Origin: Piliocolobus tephrosceles
Taxonomy: Eukaryota; Chordata; Mammalia; Primates; Cercopithecidae
Direction of reading: 5' to 3'
Assembly: GCF_002776525.5 (NCBI RefSeq)
Contig: NC_045436.1
Location: 157,788,666-157,852,665 of the forward strand
DNA: 64,000 bases
Shown: in pieces, positions 25,850 to 37,263 of the stretch
Numbering within the stretch: position 1 is the first letter of the stretch
Layout of the letters: every line of letters starts with the position of its first letter
Notes under the pieces: generated by a model
The model's input: only the letters and a program-made list of their open reading frames with translations
The model's database searches: none
Told to the model about the DNA's origin: nothing
Program-made: the position numbers and the translations under genes

Positions 25850-26400
25850 TATTGCAGATGCAAAGAAAATTAAGGCTCTCCACTTGCTGTTGAGGAGCTC
25901 CCAGATTAGGAGAGGCAGAAAGAACAAACATGAATACAAAATTCGGCGGCCTATTCAAAGTGTTCAATCACAGAGGGGATCAGGTTGCTTAATTGAGCTT
26001 ATGCTAGGGAGGGAGTGGTAGGAAAATGCCATTTGTGGTAAGTCTTGAAGGCTAAGTAAGAGCTAACCAGGCAAAATAAGAGAGAAGACAGAAAGGAATT
26101 TCAAGTAGAAGAAATAACATATGCAAAAGTTCAAAGTAGTAAGAATGATAGGTAGGGAATGGAGGGAGCAGATAATGGGATTAGGGAAAGGGAGAACCAG
26201 ATCATAGGTTTGTGTGTCCTGTGCCAAGAAATCTATGAAAGAGGAAGCTATTGAGGCATTTTAAGGATGGGATTGGCACAATCAGAGAGATTATCTAAGG
26301 ACAAAGGTAGAGGACAGGTTAGAAAGAAAGAACATAAGAGACAGGGAGGTCATTTGGGAGACCGTGGCAAGCAATGGTCCAGAACTTAAGAGACAGAACT
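25850..26400 (-). mobile_element. L2 LINE remnant, antisense
   Basis: From CTGTTGAGGAGCTCCCAGAT through TATGCAAAAGTTCAAAGTAG and ACCAGATCATAGGTTTG to ATTTTAAGGATGGGATTGG, the order follows the antisense 3' part of L2 (a GCAAAGGCCCTGAGG block, then CCAGATCATGTAGG, then GGGTTTTGAGCAG). Coding capacity is destroyed. This is a pre-placental-age repeat. Confidence 0.6.
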
Positions 26401-26539
26401 AAGGCTATGGAGGATGTATGCTTACATTTCAACATTTTGGCATAGACTAAAAAGTACATATAAAAATAAAGAAAATCTATTGACATGTATAGAAATGATA
26501 TACAAAATTAAAGCCCCAACTCGCAATTTTTAGATCAAT

Positions 26540-26800
26540 AATACTGGTAAATGTTTATATAGTGTTTACTTATGAGAGCCAATAACAATTTTAAGTGCAT
26601 TTCTATCTAACATGATTATTAGAATAACTCTCTAAAATATGAATCGTCGTAATAATCCCTTAAGGTATTAAAGAAAAAGTTAAAGGTTAAGAAAATTGTC
26701 CAGTGTCACCAGCTAGTGTGATGGCTGGCACTTGAATCTAGATTGTCTGTTCAGATTCTACAATTTCCAACCCATGCACTCCACTCACAGCTAAGGAATC
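26540..26800 (+). mobile_element. MIR SINE remnant
   Basis: Shows TTTACTTATGAGAGCCAATAA, AAGTGCATTTCTATCTAAC, then AGGTTAAGAAAATTGTCCAG, TGTCACCAGCTAGTGTGATG, TTGAATCTAGATTGTCTG and CATGCACTCCACT, in the order of a full MIR. Good match to the core and 3' half. Confidence 0.75.
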
Positions 26801-26945
26801 CTTGAGTACCTGCTGTGTCTAAACACTGTGATGAACATTTGAATTTTTACAATAACCTTCTACATTATTTGCTTTTGTTTCTCTCATTTTGCATATGAAT
26901 AAGCTGAAAATTGGTGTCTCAGCAAGATAACTAACATTACTAATA
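26801..26945 (+). mobile_element. Second MIR-like SINE remnant
   Basis: TTGAGTACCTGCTGTGTCTA, ATTTTTACAATAACCTTC, CTCATTTTGCATATGAATAAG and CTCAGCAAGATAACTAAC again follow the MIR order, directly after the first copy. Could be a tandem insertion or a MIRb/MIR pair. Confidence 0.6.
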
Positions 26946-27104
26946 AAAAAACTAATGAAATACTTAATAAAATTAGCATTTGGGAAAAATAGCACAAATA
27001 TGAAGTGAGGTAACCAGGACTCAATGACACATCTGTCTGATTTCATATCAGTAGTTTGTTTTTATTTCTTACCTGAGAACCATGTCAATATTTTCAATGC
27101 CATG

Positions 27105-27245
27105 GATTTCAACCCCCAAAAAATTGCTATATGCCATGAACTATGCCAGATGTTTGGTATGCAACAAGGAAAATAAATACAGTGCTTGGCTTCAACCAGC
27201 TTATCATCTAGTAAGACAACCAAAAGCATAAACATTTATTGTGCT
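27105..27245 (-). mobile_element. L2/MIR-type 3' end remnant, antisense
   Basis: TATGCCATGAACTATGCCAGA ... GGTATGCAACAAGGAAAAT ... TTCAACCAGCTTATCATC parallels the antisense L2 3' UTR (a GCCAGGCACTGTGCTAGG block, a CAGCAGTGAACAA block, then GGAGCTTACATTCTAG). Confidence 0.55.
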
Positions 27246-27250
27246 GTGGT

Positions 27251-27626
27251 TGATATGGTTTGACTGTGAGTGTGCCCAAAATCCTATCTTGAATTTTAAT
27301 TCCCATAATCCTCAGGTGTCAAGAGCACGACCAGGTGGAGTTATTTGGATCATGGAGATCTTTTTCCCTATGCTGTTCTCGTGATAGTGAATGAGTCTCA
27401 TGAGATCTGATGGTTTTATAAGCATCTGGCATTCCGCTGCTGGGAGTCACTCCATCCTGCCACCCTGTGAAGAAGGTGTCTGTTTCTCCTTTGCCTTCCA
27501 CCATGATTGTAAGTTTCCTGAGGCCTCCCCAGTCATACGGAACCATGAGTCATTTAAACCTCTTTCCTTTGTAAATTACCTAGTCCTGGGTATTTCATCA
27601 GAGCAGTGTGAGAACGAACTAATACA
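27251..27626 (+). mobile_element. THE1/MST-type MaLR solo LTR
   Basis: Begins TGATATGGTTTGACTGTGAG and contains GTTCTCGTGATAGTGAATGAG, GAGATCTGATGGTTTTATAA, TCCACCATGATTGTAAGTTT and CCTCTTTCCTTTGTAAATTA, ending AACTAATACA. All are landmarks of THE1/MST LTRs. A 5-bp imperfect duplication (GTGGT at 27246-27250 and GTGAT at 27627-27631) supports insertion as a solo LTR. The middle differs from THE1, so MSTA/B is equally likely. Confidence 0.88.
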
Positions 27627-27631
27627 GTGAT

Positions 27632-29025
27632 ATATGCTATAATATTAGGGGAAAAAATAACCTTGTTAGAAAGAAAAATAATAAGAAAAGGAGATACATT
27701 AAAAGCATTAACATAGTCCTGCTTATATTTTGTGTGGCATTAAACATTAATTTGTAATGTATTTGTAAATATTTATTTTCTTTCTGAATCACCTGATATA
27801 TAAGTTAAAAATGTCCATCTGAGCTATAGAAAAACAATTATTTAAAAATTACTTTGGAAATATTCTTCAAGTCTTGAGATAAATCTATCATCTCCGTAGT
27901 TCAACAGATACCTGTGGGCACACAATTTGATACTGAAGTTTCAAAATATAGATTCTTAAGAACTTGAAGTCCTAAGTGACTATTTCTTACAGCTGCATTG
28001 TAATTAGCTTTAAAAATATTATAATTTTTTTGAATTATTAAAGTTTTATTGAGAAGATTAGGAAACATTGAGAATATAGTTTTTGCTATAGTCACATACT
28101 ATCAGAGATTATTTCAGAAGTAATAGACAGGGTTTTTTATTTTTCATTTTTTGTGTGTGTGTGGACAGGATAGTATGGACAAAGATGCTGAGATGGCACA
28201 AATAAATTATCCTCAGGAAGCAAGAAGCATTTAATTTTGTTGTTGCATTAGGAAAATAAAGGGGAATTATACGAGATATGGAATGTAATTGAAGATGAGC
28301 TGAAAAGGGCATTGGCTATGAATCTGAGGAATTTTTATTTTCCTTGGCAGAAAAAAGATAGAATTTTAAGCAGGGGGTAGGTTTGACTTGTTGGCACAGG
28401 GTTTGCATTTATTATCAAGCTCATTACAATTTTAATGTAAACTTGTTGAGGCCCTACTATGTGCAAAGTGGTACAAGCAGGTCTTTCCCTGCAAATAATA
28501 CATACTCTAATTGTTGAGTCAAAATAGAAATCTTTAATAATGATATAATGGTTTACAGATGCTCCACACAATAGATTCTTAATGAATGATGTCAATGCTG
28601 CTGCTGAAATGATCAATTCAAGTCTGAAATATTGAGTATTGCATCATTATGTTGTTACGTAAACAACTGTATTTGTTTTCCCCTCCTTTATTATGACTCT
28701 GTGATCCATTAGAATTGCTTATGGCATTTTACTTTACTTCTTTTTAGCTGCATCAGAAACCTAGATTTAGGTAATTAACTACATAGGCCATTTTGTGACA
28801 GAGATTAGTGGCAAAAATGACCAAAATTATTGAAGTGACTATATAAACATTTTCTCGTATCAAATATGTATCATCAGTTTTTTTTGATTTCCCATGCAGC
28901 TGATTTTGCTAGAATTAGGTGAAAATGATGTATAATTGCAGTTGTTTAAAATTTGATTTTAGTGTTACATAGTCCTGAAGGTGCTAATATTTAGATTATA
29001 TATATTCATGTACATTCATTTATGT
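27632..29025. other. Unassigned DNA
   Basis: No gene or confident repeat. A short GCCCTACTATGTGCAAAGTG at 28451-28470 hints at an L2/MIR 3' end. A (GT)5 at 28152-28161 is minor. Confidence 0.45.
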
Positions 29026-29029
29026 ACAT

Positions 29030-29130
29030 TTATATAATGCAATGGGAATACAACAATGAACAAGGAAAACAAAAATCCATGCATCAATGGAACTTGTATT
29101 TTAGTGGAAGGGTGAGATAAAAAATTAATA
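29030..29130 (-). mobile_element. L2 LINE remnant, left part (split)
   Basis: CAATGGGAATACAACAATGA and AAAATCCATGCATCAATGG then AACTTGTATTTTAGTGGAAG match the antisense L2 3' UTR. It continues at 29816 beyond an inserted LTR. Confidence 0.65.
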
Positions 29131-29370
29131 AACACACTGTACATATATATACATGTACAGTCATACGTGTATGTACATTCATATGTGCATGTCTATCAAT
29201 CATATATGTCTATCTAGCTATCTATATTAGTTGTCCAGAGACACATAAGAAATGGGATATATATATGCATATGGGTGCATGTACATATATAAAGAGATTT
29301 ATGTGTACATATGTGTATATATAAAGTAGATTTATATGTATATACAGATATATAAATATGTAGATATAAA
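29131..29370. repeat. TA/CA-rich complex microsatellite
   Basis: Degenerate alternation of ATATAC, ATGTAC and TATATA units, including ACATATATATACATGTAC and GTGCATGTACATATAT. It overlaps the left end of the inserted LTR and probably grew from its TATA-rich segment. Confidence 0.8.
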
Positions 29371-29815
29371 TTTATGATAAGGAATTGGCTCATGTGATTA
29401 TGGATGCCAACAAATCCCAAGAAATTCAGGGTGAATTGGCAAACTGCAGCCCCAGGAAAGCTGATGGTATAGTTCTAGTCCTAAAGCTCACAGGCTCCAA
29501 ACTCAGAAACAGCTGGTATTTCAGTTCAGGTCTAAAGGCAGGAAAAAGTCAATATCCCCATTTGAAGGCTGTTGTGCAAAATTAATTCTCTCTTATTTGG
29601 GGATGGGTCCACCATTTTGTTCTATTCAGACCTTCAAGTAATTAGATGAGGCCCACCCACATTTGGGAAGGTAGTCACCTTTACTAGGTCTACCTATGTA
29701 AATGTTAATTAAACCTAAACACATCCTCACAGAAACACCTAAAATAATGTTTAATCAAATATCTGGACATCCAATGAGACAGTTAGTTTGACACATAAAA
29801 TTAGCCATCACCTTA
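29225..29815 (-). mobile_element. ERVL (MLT2-like) LTR, antisense
   Basis: Reads antisense: AGTTGTCCAGAGACACATAAG at the LTR 3' end, TATATA-rich DNA, AAGGAATTGGCTCATGTGAT, TGCAGCCCCAGGAAAGC, TTTTGTTCTATTCAGACC, GATGAGGCCCACCCACATT, CCTCACAGAAACACCTA and finally GTTTGACACATAAAATTAGCC, the reverse of the LTR 5' start. The landmarks are those of an ERVL LTR. It splits an older L2. Confidence 0.7.
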
Positions 29816-30445
29816 TTGATGTATTTATCCATCCATGTTAGAAAACGTTAAGTGATGTGAAGATAATCAAACAAGAAAAGGAGATTGGAAACACTGGATC
29901 TGTTGCAGATGGCTGCACATTTAAAAATGGTTGATATGGAGTGCCTCACAGAGAAGTTGATGTTTGAGTAAAGACCTGAGGAAACTGGGAGGTGATGGAG
30001 AGCAAGACAAACAAATCTTTTAACTTTAAACATAGAGGGAATAGTAAGAGCAAAGATTCTGAAGCAGGAGTCACTCTGGAGTGTTTCAGGAGCACCATGG
30101 AAGCTAGTGTGGTTGCAGTACAGTCTGTGACTGGGACAGTGATATAAGGTGAGCTCAGAGAGATAATGGAATTCAGATTATATAGGATTTTCTAATTCAT
30201 TGTACGGTTTTTGTCATTTACACTGAGTGAAATGGGTCATCACTGGAGCATTTTGAGCATGCAACTGACATAATCTGATGTACGATTTTACCAGTTCATT
30301 CCAGCTACTCTATTAAGGGTAGATTAAAGGGTGTCAAGAGTGCAGGCGAAGAGCCCAGTTAGGAGGTTATTGCAATAATATGGGTGAGAGATGATGGTGA
30401 CTTCAACCAGAGGTATCAGGGCAAGCTGAAAAAATTAAATGAGGT
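29816..30445 (-). mobile_element. L2 LINE remnant, right part (split)
   Basis: Antisense L2 order: GAGTAAAGACCTGAGGAAAC, AGAGCAAAGATTCTGAAGCA, GAGTGAAATGGGTCATCACT, TTGAGCATGCAACTGACATA, CCAGTTAGGAGGTTATTGCA and GTGAGAGATGATGGTGACTT. The longest L2 piece in the window, more than 600 bp, within the former L2 coding region. Confidence 0.75.
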
Positions 30446-31466
30446 TAAAATATTTCTTCAGAAGCCACACACATAATATGGCATAAAAATTACTGATGAA
30501 TTTTAAAACATGCATAAGTTTAATGCCATTGTTAATCTATTTGTCTTAAAACCTTAAATGTACAATTAAATTTTGTTCATTTTTTAATGAAATATTTTGT
30601 TTGCCAAGATAATACCATACTTATCTCAGAAGAGTTGACCACATATTTACCGGGACACGTGAGCTAAAAACGTGCAGCAATGTGAGAAAAATAGATGATC
30701 CCTTCTTTTTGATAATTTAATGTCAAGCTTGCTCTTTTATTCCTAATGTGGCATGCAATAAATGTAGCTGTGCCAAACAGGTGGCTGAGGCTTCTCTGTC
30801 AGCTATGTTGTTATGCTCTGCAGGAATATTTAAAACCATTCATACAACTCAAAATCTCTAAGCATTTTCATAATACATTGTGAATTCATTTGGAATATAA
30901 ATACCAATGACCTTTTCAGAATCAAATGAAGAAAACTTCTCAGTGAAATTGCCCCTTTCTTGCAACTAAGACACTAGCAGTAGTCCATGGTGTTGGAAGC
31001 TTATCCTTTTTGATTCTCTTGAGCATTCTTTTATCCAGTACATTGTTTTAATTAGATGTAGTAAACTCGAATGGGGAAGGTCGGGAATGCCTATTTAGCT
31101 CACAATGATCTTTCTGTCCAGAGGCCATAAGTTTTCAACCTCAGCCACTTTCAGAAATGATTCATCATTATTCTAGAAAAGTGAAGAGGCCGATAGCAAT
31201 CCACTGACTGCCTTACCCCACCATCACAGCCATTGTAAATAGCTGATGAGTAGGAATCTGCCCAGTGTACATCTATGTGTGTCCTTACTTCTCATTCTAT
31301 TGTGCAGGCACTGAAGTTTGCCTTAATAATTCTATAATCCCTTCTCATTCCGGTTGTGGGGTTCTGATCACTCTCTTGTAAAGAAGTCTTGCTGAAGTAG
31401 TCATTTTAACCATGGCTGGAATAAAGTTATGAGCAAAGAGAAAGAAAGACAGAAAGTCAAGGAAGT

Positions 31467-31467
<1 letters not shown>

Positions 31468-31497
<30 letters not shown>
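31468..31497 (+). repeat. (AG)n microsatellite
   Basis: AGAGACAGAG followed by a pure AG run to 31497. Confidence 0.97.
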
Positions 31498-32125
31498 ATG
31501 GTGTTTGAGCCCCTGACTCCATTTGCTGAGGCTTCTTATCTAGACTTTCCTTTGATCTCATCTGTCAACTCTAGAGATTCTCCAATAATATCTTCAGATG
31601 AACTCTCTCTTTTTCTGACTTATTGATATTTAGTCTTTAGGATGCATATGGCACAAATGCTGGGAAACATTTTATTTACTCGTATTGCACTTCTTACATA
31701 CAACACATGAAGTAGCCAAACTCTATACCCATGTACTTTATAAGTGTGAATAAAAAATCTAATAATTTCTACCACTGATTATTTTACATTTTACAATTTG
31801 ATATAGGAAATAAGACAGAATTCTAGTCTCAGTTCACAGTTAATTTGGATAAATCACTTTATTTTTCTTGTCTAAATTATCTTTAATGTCTACTGCAGCC
31901 ATATTGATAGCTATTTCTTTTTATCCATATAATGCAACATACAAGGGATTTAATCATCACCATGCTTTTGAAATAGTCCTAGAACACCAGGTATTCATAG
32001 AGTGCTACAAGTTCAACTGTATTAAGATCCCAAAAGGGGCCTTAGAAAGATATCTTAAGACTGTGTAAGTGCTGTAAAAGTTTCAATCACCTTGTTTATA
32101 ATCTTAGTTTTCCATGAACATACAG

Positions 32126-32172
32126 ATAGATGAGATGATGGATGGATAGATGGATGGATGGATGGATGGATG

Positions 32173-32220
<48 letters not shown>
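32126..32220 (+). repeat. Compound (GGAT)n(GATA)n(GACA)n microsatellite
   Basis: Three adjoining tetranucleotide blocks: about six or seven GGAT units, about nine GATA units, then three GACA units. The boundaries are clean, each block differing from the next by one base of the motif. Such loci are usually highly length-variable. Confidence 0.97.
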
Positions 32221-32221
<1 letters not shown>

Positions 32222-33549
32222 TAAGAGCATAGAGAAAAGCAAGTTGTAACTAGTCGTTCTATAAGATTGGAGAACGTTTAGAGGCAACTCTCTTCTTCTT
32301 TCTCTTTCTTTTTTCCCAGCTTCCCTTTGTGGCTAGCATGAAGTATACTGGTATAAAGTGCTCTAAAAATATGGAAACTGAGAGAAGAAGACATATGAAA
32401 AAGAAAAAAAAATGGAGAAATGTGAGAGAAGACCATCTACTCTGCGATATTAGACTTCCTCGTGATGAAAGAGGAGGACAATATTGGATCCGATAGGTGA
32501 CTCAAGTCTAAATATCGACTGAACTAAAATTTAAAAGACAAAAAAGGTGAAAGGTGATGGAATCTGTTTCAAGTATGAAGAGTTCCTGTAAATTCATAAG
32601 GATGAAAGATTTAACAGAGTACACTTGAGAGCAACAAGACAACTGTAATCTTTTCACATTTATACCCTAATGGACTAGATTCAACATTCTGGTAATGTTG
32701 TTCTCCTTCTACTCCTTCCCTTCTCCTCCTGTGTCTGCTTTTTCTTCTCCTTATTATTATTGGTGTTGGTGTTCATTAGCTACCAAAACTTGAAATATTT
32801 CTTGGGGTTCTTCAACTCTAATGCAAATCTGGCTATAAATTGAGATTTTCTACTCATCCTTTCAATTCTTGAAAACACTAACTTATAAACTTCCAAAACA
32901 TACAGAAGACCCCTAAATAGTAAACATGGAGAAATAATATAGGTGGAATGATTTTATTAAATTATAATAACTAGAAACAAAACTCTGTAGTTTCTGATTT
33001 CTTTGTTAGAAGTTTGAAATTGCAAAGCCACACCCCCTAAACTTGTGAGGATCCATAGCTGTGGTCACCCCTCCTTCCAGCCAGCCAGAATGAAAAACTG
33101 TGCTACTTGAATTTCTATTAAATTAGGAGAATTTCCCATCAGCATTATCTTTCAGGGTCACCCTGGATTGGTGTAATAGTACTCAAACTGTCCATCTTTG
33201 CATGGTGCCTACATATTGTGCAGAACCATCTGGAAACCAAGCTTGAGTTTTTCTTCCTCAACCAACTGTTCAGCATATATGTGTGGATTGAGAAAGAGAA
33301 GCCGGTGCAGCAGGAGTATATGAAGTGTGGATGTGTGTTACTACCTTCCTTATTCACTTGTGCCTTCAGGACATGCTTAAAGCTGATCTCATATATGCTA
33401 CTTTCAATTTATGGAGCACTGCTATGAACGCACAACCTTATGGGTTGAGGAGTCAGACAATACCTAGTTTCTGATAGGCAGTTCAGGTCACATATTGACT
33501 TGATAACCCATTATAAAGCATTTGGTCTCTACTGAGGCCTGATAACAAG

Positions 33550-34440
33550 ACAAAGGCTATTTTTCAAAAGAAGAATAGTTAGGCATAGAGTAGAAGACAA
33601 TATTGCTTAGCTCCCAAATTCTAAACCTTTGCCCTGTGGTCCATCTATAATTCCCTGTCAAAGCCTCTGTAAAGCATCCCTATCTGCAACTTTCATCTCA
33701 AGCAACAACAGGGTCTGTTAACTCACATGGCCCAAATGGTAGAAAACCTTGCATGGCAGCCTGAATCTATTGCCAAGCCTTCTTTGGTTCTTGGGCTAGT
33801 AAACTAGAAAATCAATCAAGGTCTCTGCGGCCTAGGACATGACATAGACTGGAGAGTTGACACAATGCTAAAGTAGAGCAAGGGAGTCAAATGCTAGTCC
33901 TTTTAACAGAAATAAAACTGCTCTTGATGGTCTTTATTAATAGGTATGGAGAAAAATGCAGTGTCCAGCTTAATAATGACTCACCAGGTACCAGGGAATG
34001 CATAGATTTGCTCTAGCAATTACAGTACATTTAGAAAAGCAGTTGCAATTAGAGTCACCACTGATAAAATGTACAATAATCTATTTTAATTTCCCAAGAT
34101 CTATGTATCTTCTGCATAGACCAAACAAGTGAGGTGAATGGAGATTGGTAGGAGTCACCACCAGTTATCTTTCTGGCTATCTTTGCAGTTTCCCAAGGAA
34201 TATAGAGTTGCCTTTGGCTTGCTACATTTGCATGTAGCTATAGCTCTAGGGGCTTCTTTGTGGCCTTTTCTACCATAATAGCTCTATTATATGACTCAAG
34301 GATCTTACAGCAGGGCCAATAGCTGAAAAAGTTTATTCATATTTTGCATTCCTGACTAAGAAATAGTCATAGAGTGGGCCTAGACATCCACTAGTCTTAC
34401 TGTAAGAATCATCTGAGCCAAAAATGCATAGATCACCCCA
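33550..34440 (-). mobile_element. ERVL/MaLR internal (pol region) fragment, antisense
   Basis: The blocks GTGAGGTGAATGGAGATTGG, TAGGAGTCACCACCAG, GTGGCCTTTTCTACCATAAT and AGCTCTATTATATGACTC resemble the antisense pol region of ERVL-class elements as I remember it. Frames are destroyed, and I place no protein domain precisely. The left edge is uncertain. It is an ancient endogenous retrovirus remnant with no coding potential. Confidence 0.45.
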
Positions 34441-34474
34441 TCTCTATAAACAACATGCTGGCACTCTGATCTGG

Positions 34475-34585
34475 GATATCCCAGCTCCAGAACTGTGAGA
34501 GAACCCTATCATTAATAAGCCACTCAGTCTACATTGTTGTGCTATGGCAGCCCGAATGTACTAAAATACCTGTGAAGACCAGCAT
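34475..34585 (+). mobile_element. MLT1-type LTR 3' end
   Basis: CCCAGCTCCAGAACTGTGAG, AATAAGCCACTCAGTCTAC and TATGGCAGCCCGAATGTACT match the last roughly 110 bp of an MLT1 LTR in order. The rest of the LTR is absent. Confidence 0.7.
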
Positions 34586-34589
34586 AAAG

Positions 34590-34720
34590 TTAACTGTTCC
34601 CCATGATTTAATTACCTCCCACCAGGTCCTTATCATGACATGTGGGAATTATGAGAAGTACAGCTCAAGATGAGATTTGGGTGAGGACACAGCCAAAACA
34701 TATCAGCATCCTTCAATCCA
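34590..34720 (-). mobile_element. THE1/MST LTR 5' fragment, antisense
   Basis: CCATGATTTAATTACCTCCC, ACATGTGGGAATTATGAG, TCAAGATGAGATTTGGGTG and GACACAGCCAAAACATATCA are the antisense start of a THE1/MST LTR. About 130 bp remain. Confidence 0.8.
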
Positions 34721-34769
34721 GTTAAGTTGACACATAATTTCAACCATCACAAAGATGCAGGAAAAGGTG

Positions 34770-35120
34770 TAGTATGGTCATCCCTTCATACCTAATGGGA
34801 ATTGATTCCAGGATATTCCGTAGATACCAAAATCCAAGGATGCTCAAGTCCCTTATACAAATAATGCAGTATTTGCATAAAACCTATATACATCCTTCCA
34901 TATACTTTGAATAATCTCTAGATTAACTATAATACCTAATACAATATAAATGCTTTGTAAATATTCATTACACTGTCTAGTTTAGGGAATAGTGATAAGG
35001 AAAAAAGTCTGTAGATGTTCAGTACAAACATAACTATTCTATTGTTTTTTCCAAATACTTTTCATCTGTGGTTGGTTGAATCCATGAATGTGGAACTCAC
35101 GGATATGGAAGGCCAACTGT
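34770..35120 (-). mobile_element. MER2 DNA transposon (Tigger-related), complete
   Basis: Covers the usual non-autonomous MER2 length of about 345 bp, with inverted ends. It contains AGATACCAAAATCCAAGGAT, GATGCTCAAGTCCCTTATAC, TCTCTAGATTAACTATAATA and GGTTGGTTGAATCCATGAAT, and ends GGAAGGCCAACTG. No transposase; moved in trans by Tigger transposase. Confidence 0.88.
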
Positions 35121-35349
35121 TGTTGCAAACCTGCTTATGCCTAGGTAACCAGTGAGGTAAGCTAGCAGGTAGATGACAAAGTATATGTGCTAAAAAATAA
35201 TTTTTCCTAACCATGGAACTATAATGGCTGTTGCTTTGCCTTCACCTACAAAGCTTGTACAATATTTCTTGTGGTTCATCCTAACTGGAAATATAGAGGC
35301 AAGGCTATTAGAAGAAACATAGTTCAACTGAGCCAAATTGATATTCTAT

Positions 35350-35815
35350 AAAGCCACCTATATTAGTTTTCTAGTGTGCCATAACGAAATACCACAAACT
35401 GGGTGCCTGAAAACAGTATAAGTGTATTGCTTCCTAGATTCCAAGGTTAGAAATTGAAAATCAAGGTGACAGCAATGCCGCGTTCTCTCTTAAAACCATA
35501 GGGGAGAATTCTTTCTTGCCACTTCCTAGCTGCTGTGGTAGCCATCAATTGATGGTTTTACTTGGCTTTCTGCTCCATCATTCCAATTTTTGTCTCTGTC
35601 ATCACATACATTCTCACTGTGTCTCTATCTTCATGTGGTATTTCCCTCTTCTTATAAGGACACTAGTCATATTCGATTAGATCCCACCCTGATGATTTCA
35701 TCTTAACTTGACTACATCTGCAAATGCCCTGTTTTCAAATAAGGTCATATTCACAGCTATTGAGGAGCTGACTTCAATGTATATATTTTGGGGGGTTACA
35801 TAATTCCAGTAGTAA
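35350..35815 (-). mobile_element. MLT1-type MaLR LTR, antisense
   Basis: Antisense landmarks in order: ATTAGTTTTCTAGTGTGCCA, CATAACGAAATACCACAAAC, CTTCTTATAAGGACACTAGT, TAGATCCCACCCTGATGATT, TCTTAACTTGACTACATC and AAATAAGGTCATATTCACAG. Likely the same LTR family as the sense copy at 12835-13190. An extra CCACTTCCTAGCTGCTGTGG-type segment in the middle differs from that copy. Confidence 0.7.
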
Positions 35816-36299
35816 TTCCAGTACCACCAGAGGCATTGAACTTGAATGGACCAGAGAGGACATGCAAACTTCATGAAAAGTAGTGCAGTTCCCCATAATA
35901 CTGAGAATGTTGCATAATTCTGAATTCCTGATACTGAATTATAGTTTAAGGAGACAAACCAGCCCTTTGGTGAAAAGTAGATTACATCACATCACTTCCA
36001 TCTTAGAAAGGCCAACAGTTCATTCTCATAGCTGTAGGGATATTTAATATAGGAACTTACATTTTCTACCCAAACAACCTCAGCCAGTCAATTATCTGGA
36101 GGTTTACACTATACCTGATACATTGGCATAAACTCCCATATGACAAGACATGGTTACTCACCAGGAAGAATTCTCACAGTGAAGGAGGCACAGCAGTAGT
36201 CCCATAACCATGGGTTCCACTGGCTATGGCACATGCTGTATCACGCCAACACACCTGTTCTCATACACTTTTGGAATTGCCTACAAAAGGTACGGCTGA

Positions 36300-37255
36300 A
36301 GTAGTAGCATTGAGATAACATTCTGTAAAGAAGAAATTCCACCCTTCAGGATGCAGTACACTCATCAAATCAGAGATCCATCTATGGCATAGTGTCCATA
36401 ATAAAAAGAATAGATAGGTCCAGGAATGAAAGATTACAAAACAGGAGTGGCCCTTCTTTCACTGATACCCAATAACCTCCAGGAATTTTGTGCTTTTTGT
36501 TCCTCCATGTTTGGGATCTTGAGAATTGAAGCTATTTATCCCCCAAATAGGTACACTTTTGATGTGGACATCGTAATCATTCCATTTAGCTATGAACTGC
36601 TGCTTTTGTCGGAGCATTTTATTCTGCGGCCATCAGACAAGAAGTCATCGTCCTGACTGGGATAATTGGCCCTACTCAGCCAGAGGACTTTGGGCTGTTT
36701 TACACATGAGGACATGATGAAATACTTGTGGAAAATAGCTGATGTACTTGAGCCCTTTTCCATACTTTCTGAACATGTAAATGGACATATAAAGCAACTA
36801 GACCTGGGAAAAATGATTGTCAACGGGTCTTACCACTTGGAATATAGTTTTCATTCACACTACCACATAAGACACCAAAACCTATGGAGATGATAGCTGA
36901 GGGTGGGAATTTAGATGTACGGAGAATGTAGAATGTCCAATAAGAGGCAAAGTGCATGAGTTACAGGTGTGTTCCTAAGAGCAACTGCAAGGATGATGGC
37001 TACAATTCAACTCACTAACTTTCTTTTCCTAAGTTCCCTCTTAAAGAACCATGAAGTAGCTGCTGCCAAGTATAGATGGAGAAGTGGACCTATGTATAAC
37101 AAGAGTGAACTGTGATGGCCATGTGGGTGTGCTGCTGTAATTTCCATCAAGAGAACTACTAGAAGAGCATAGTGGACTGACAGCTTCTATCAACTCCTGT
37201 CCATTTGGATCTGCTATCATGTTTATGTTAATATTTGATCTTCTCCCTGTGCATC
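36300..37255 (+). pseudogene. ERVL/MaLR internal fragment, sense (pol 3' end with dUTPase-like region)
   Basis: This stretch runs parallel to the HERV-L copy at about 51225-51570 in this same window. AGGTCCAGGAATGAAAGATT pairs with GGATCCAGGAATCAAAGGGT, and ACTGGGATAATTGGCCCTAC pairs with CTGGGGTGATTGACCCAGAC, with similar spacing. That region encodes the end of integrase and a C-terminal dUTPase-like domain in ERVL elements. Stops and frame breaks are frequent (open pieces at 36426-36656 and 36666-36893), so no protein is made. The 3' part (to about 37255) likely continues toward the lost LTR. Ancient endogenous retroviral sequence. Confidence 0.55.
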
Positions 37256-37263
37256 AATGACTG

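Larger units (their letters stand above)
30446..33540. other. Unassigned DNA with two microsatellites
   Basis: No gene or confident interspersed repeat was recognised over about 3 kb, apart from the (AG)n at 31468 and the compound tetranucleotide at 32126. A pyrimidine-rich patch lies at 32700-32760. Confidence 0.5.

Noticed and set aside
31429..31626. Small protein rich in Glu/Arg
   Set aside because: It derives from the (AG)n repeat and has no further support.
32126..32220. CRISPR-like direct repeats
   Set aside because: Tetranucleotide microsatellite with no spacers, in a vertebrate genome.
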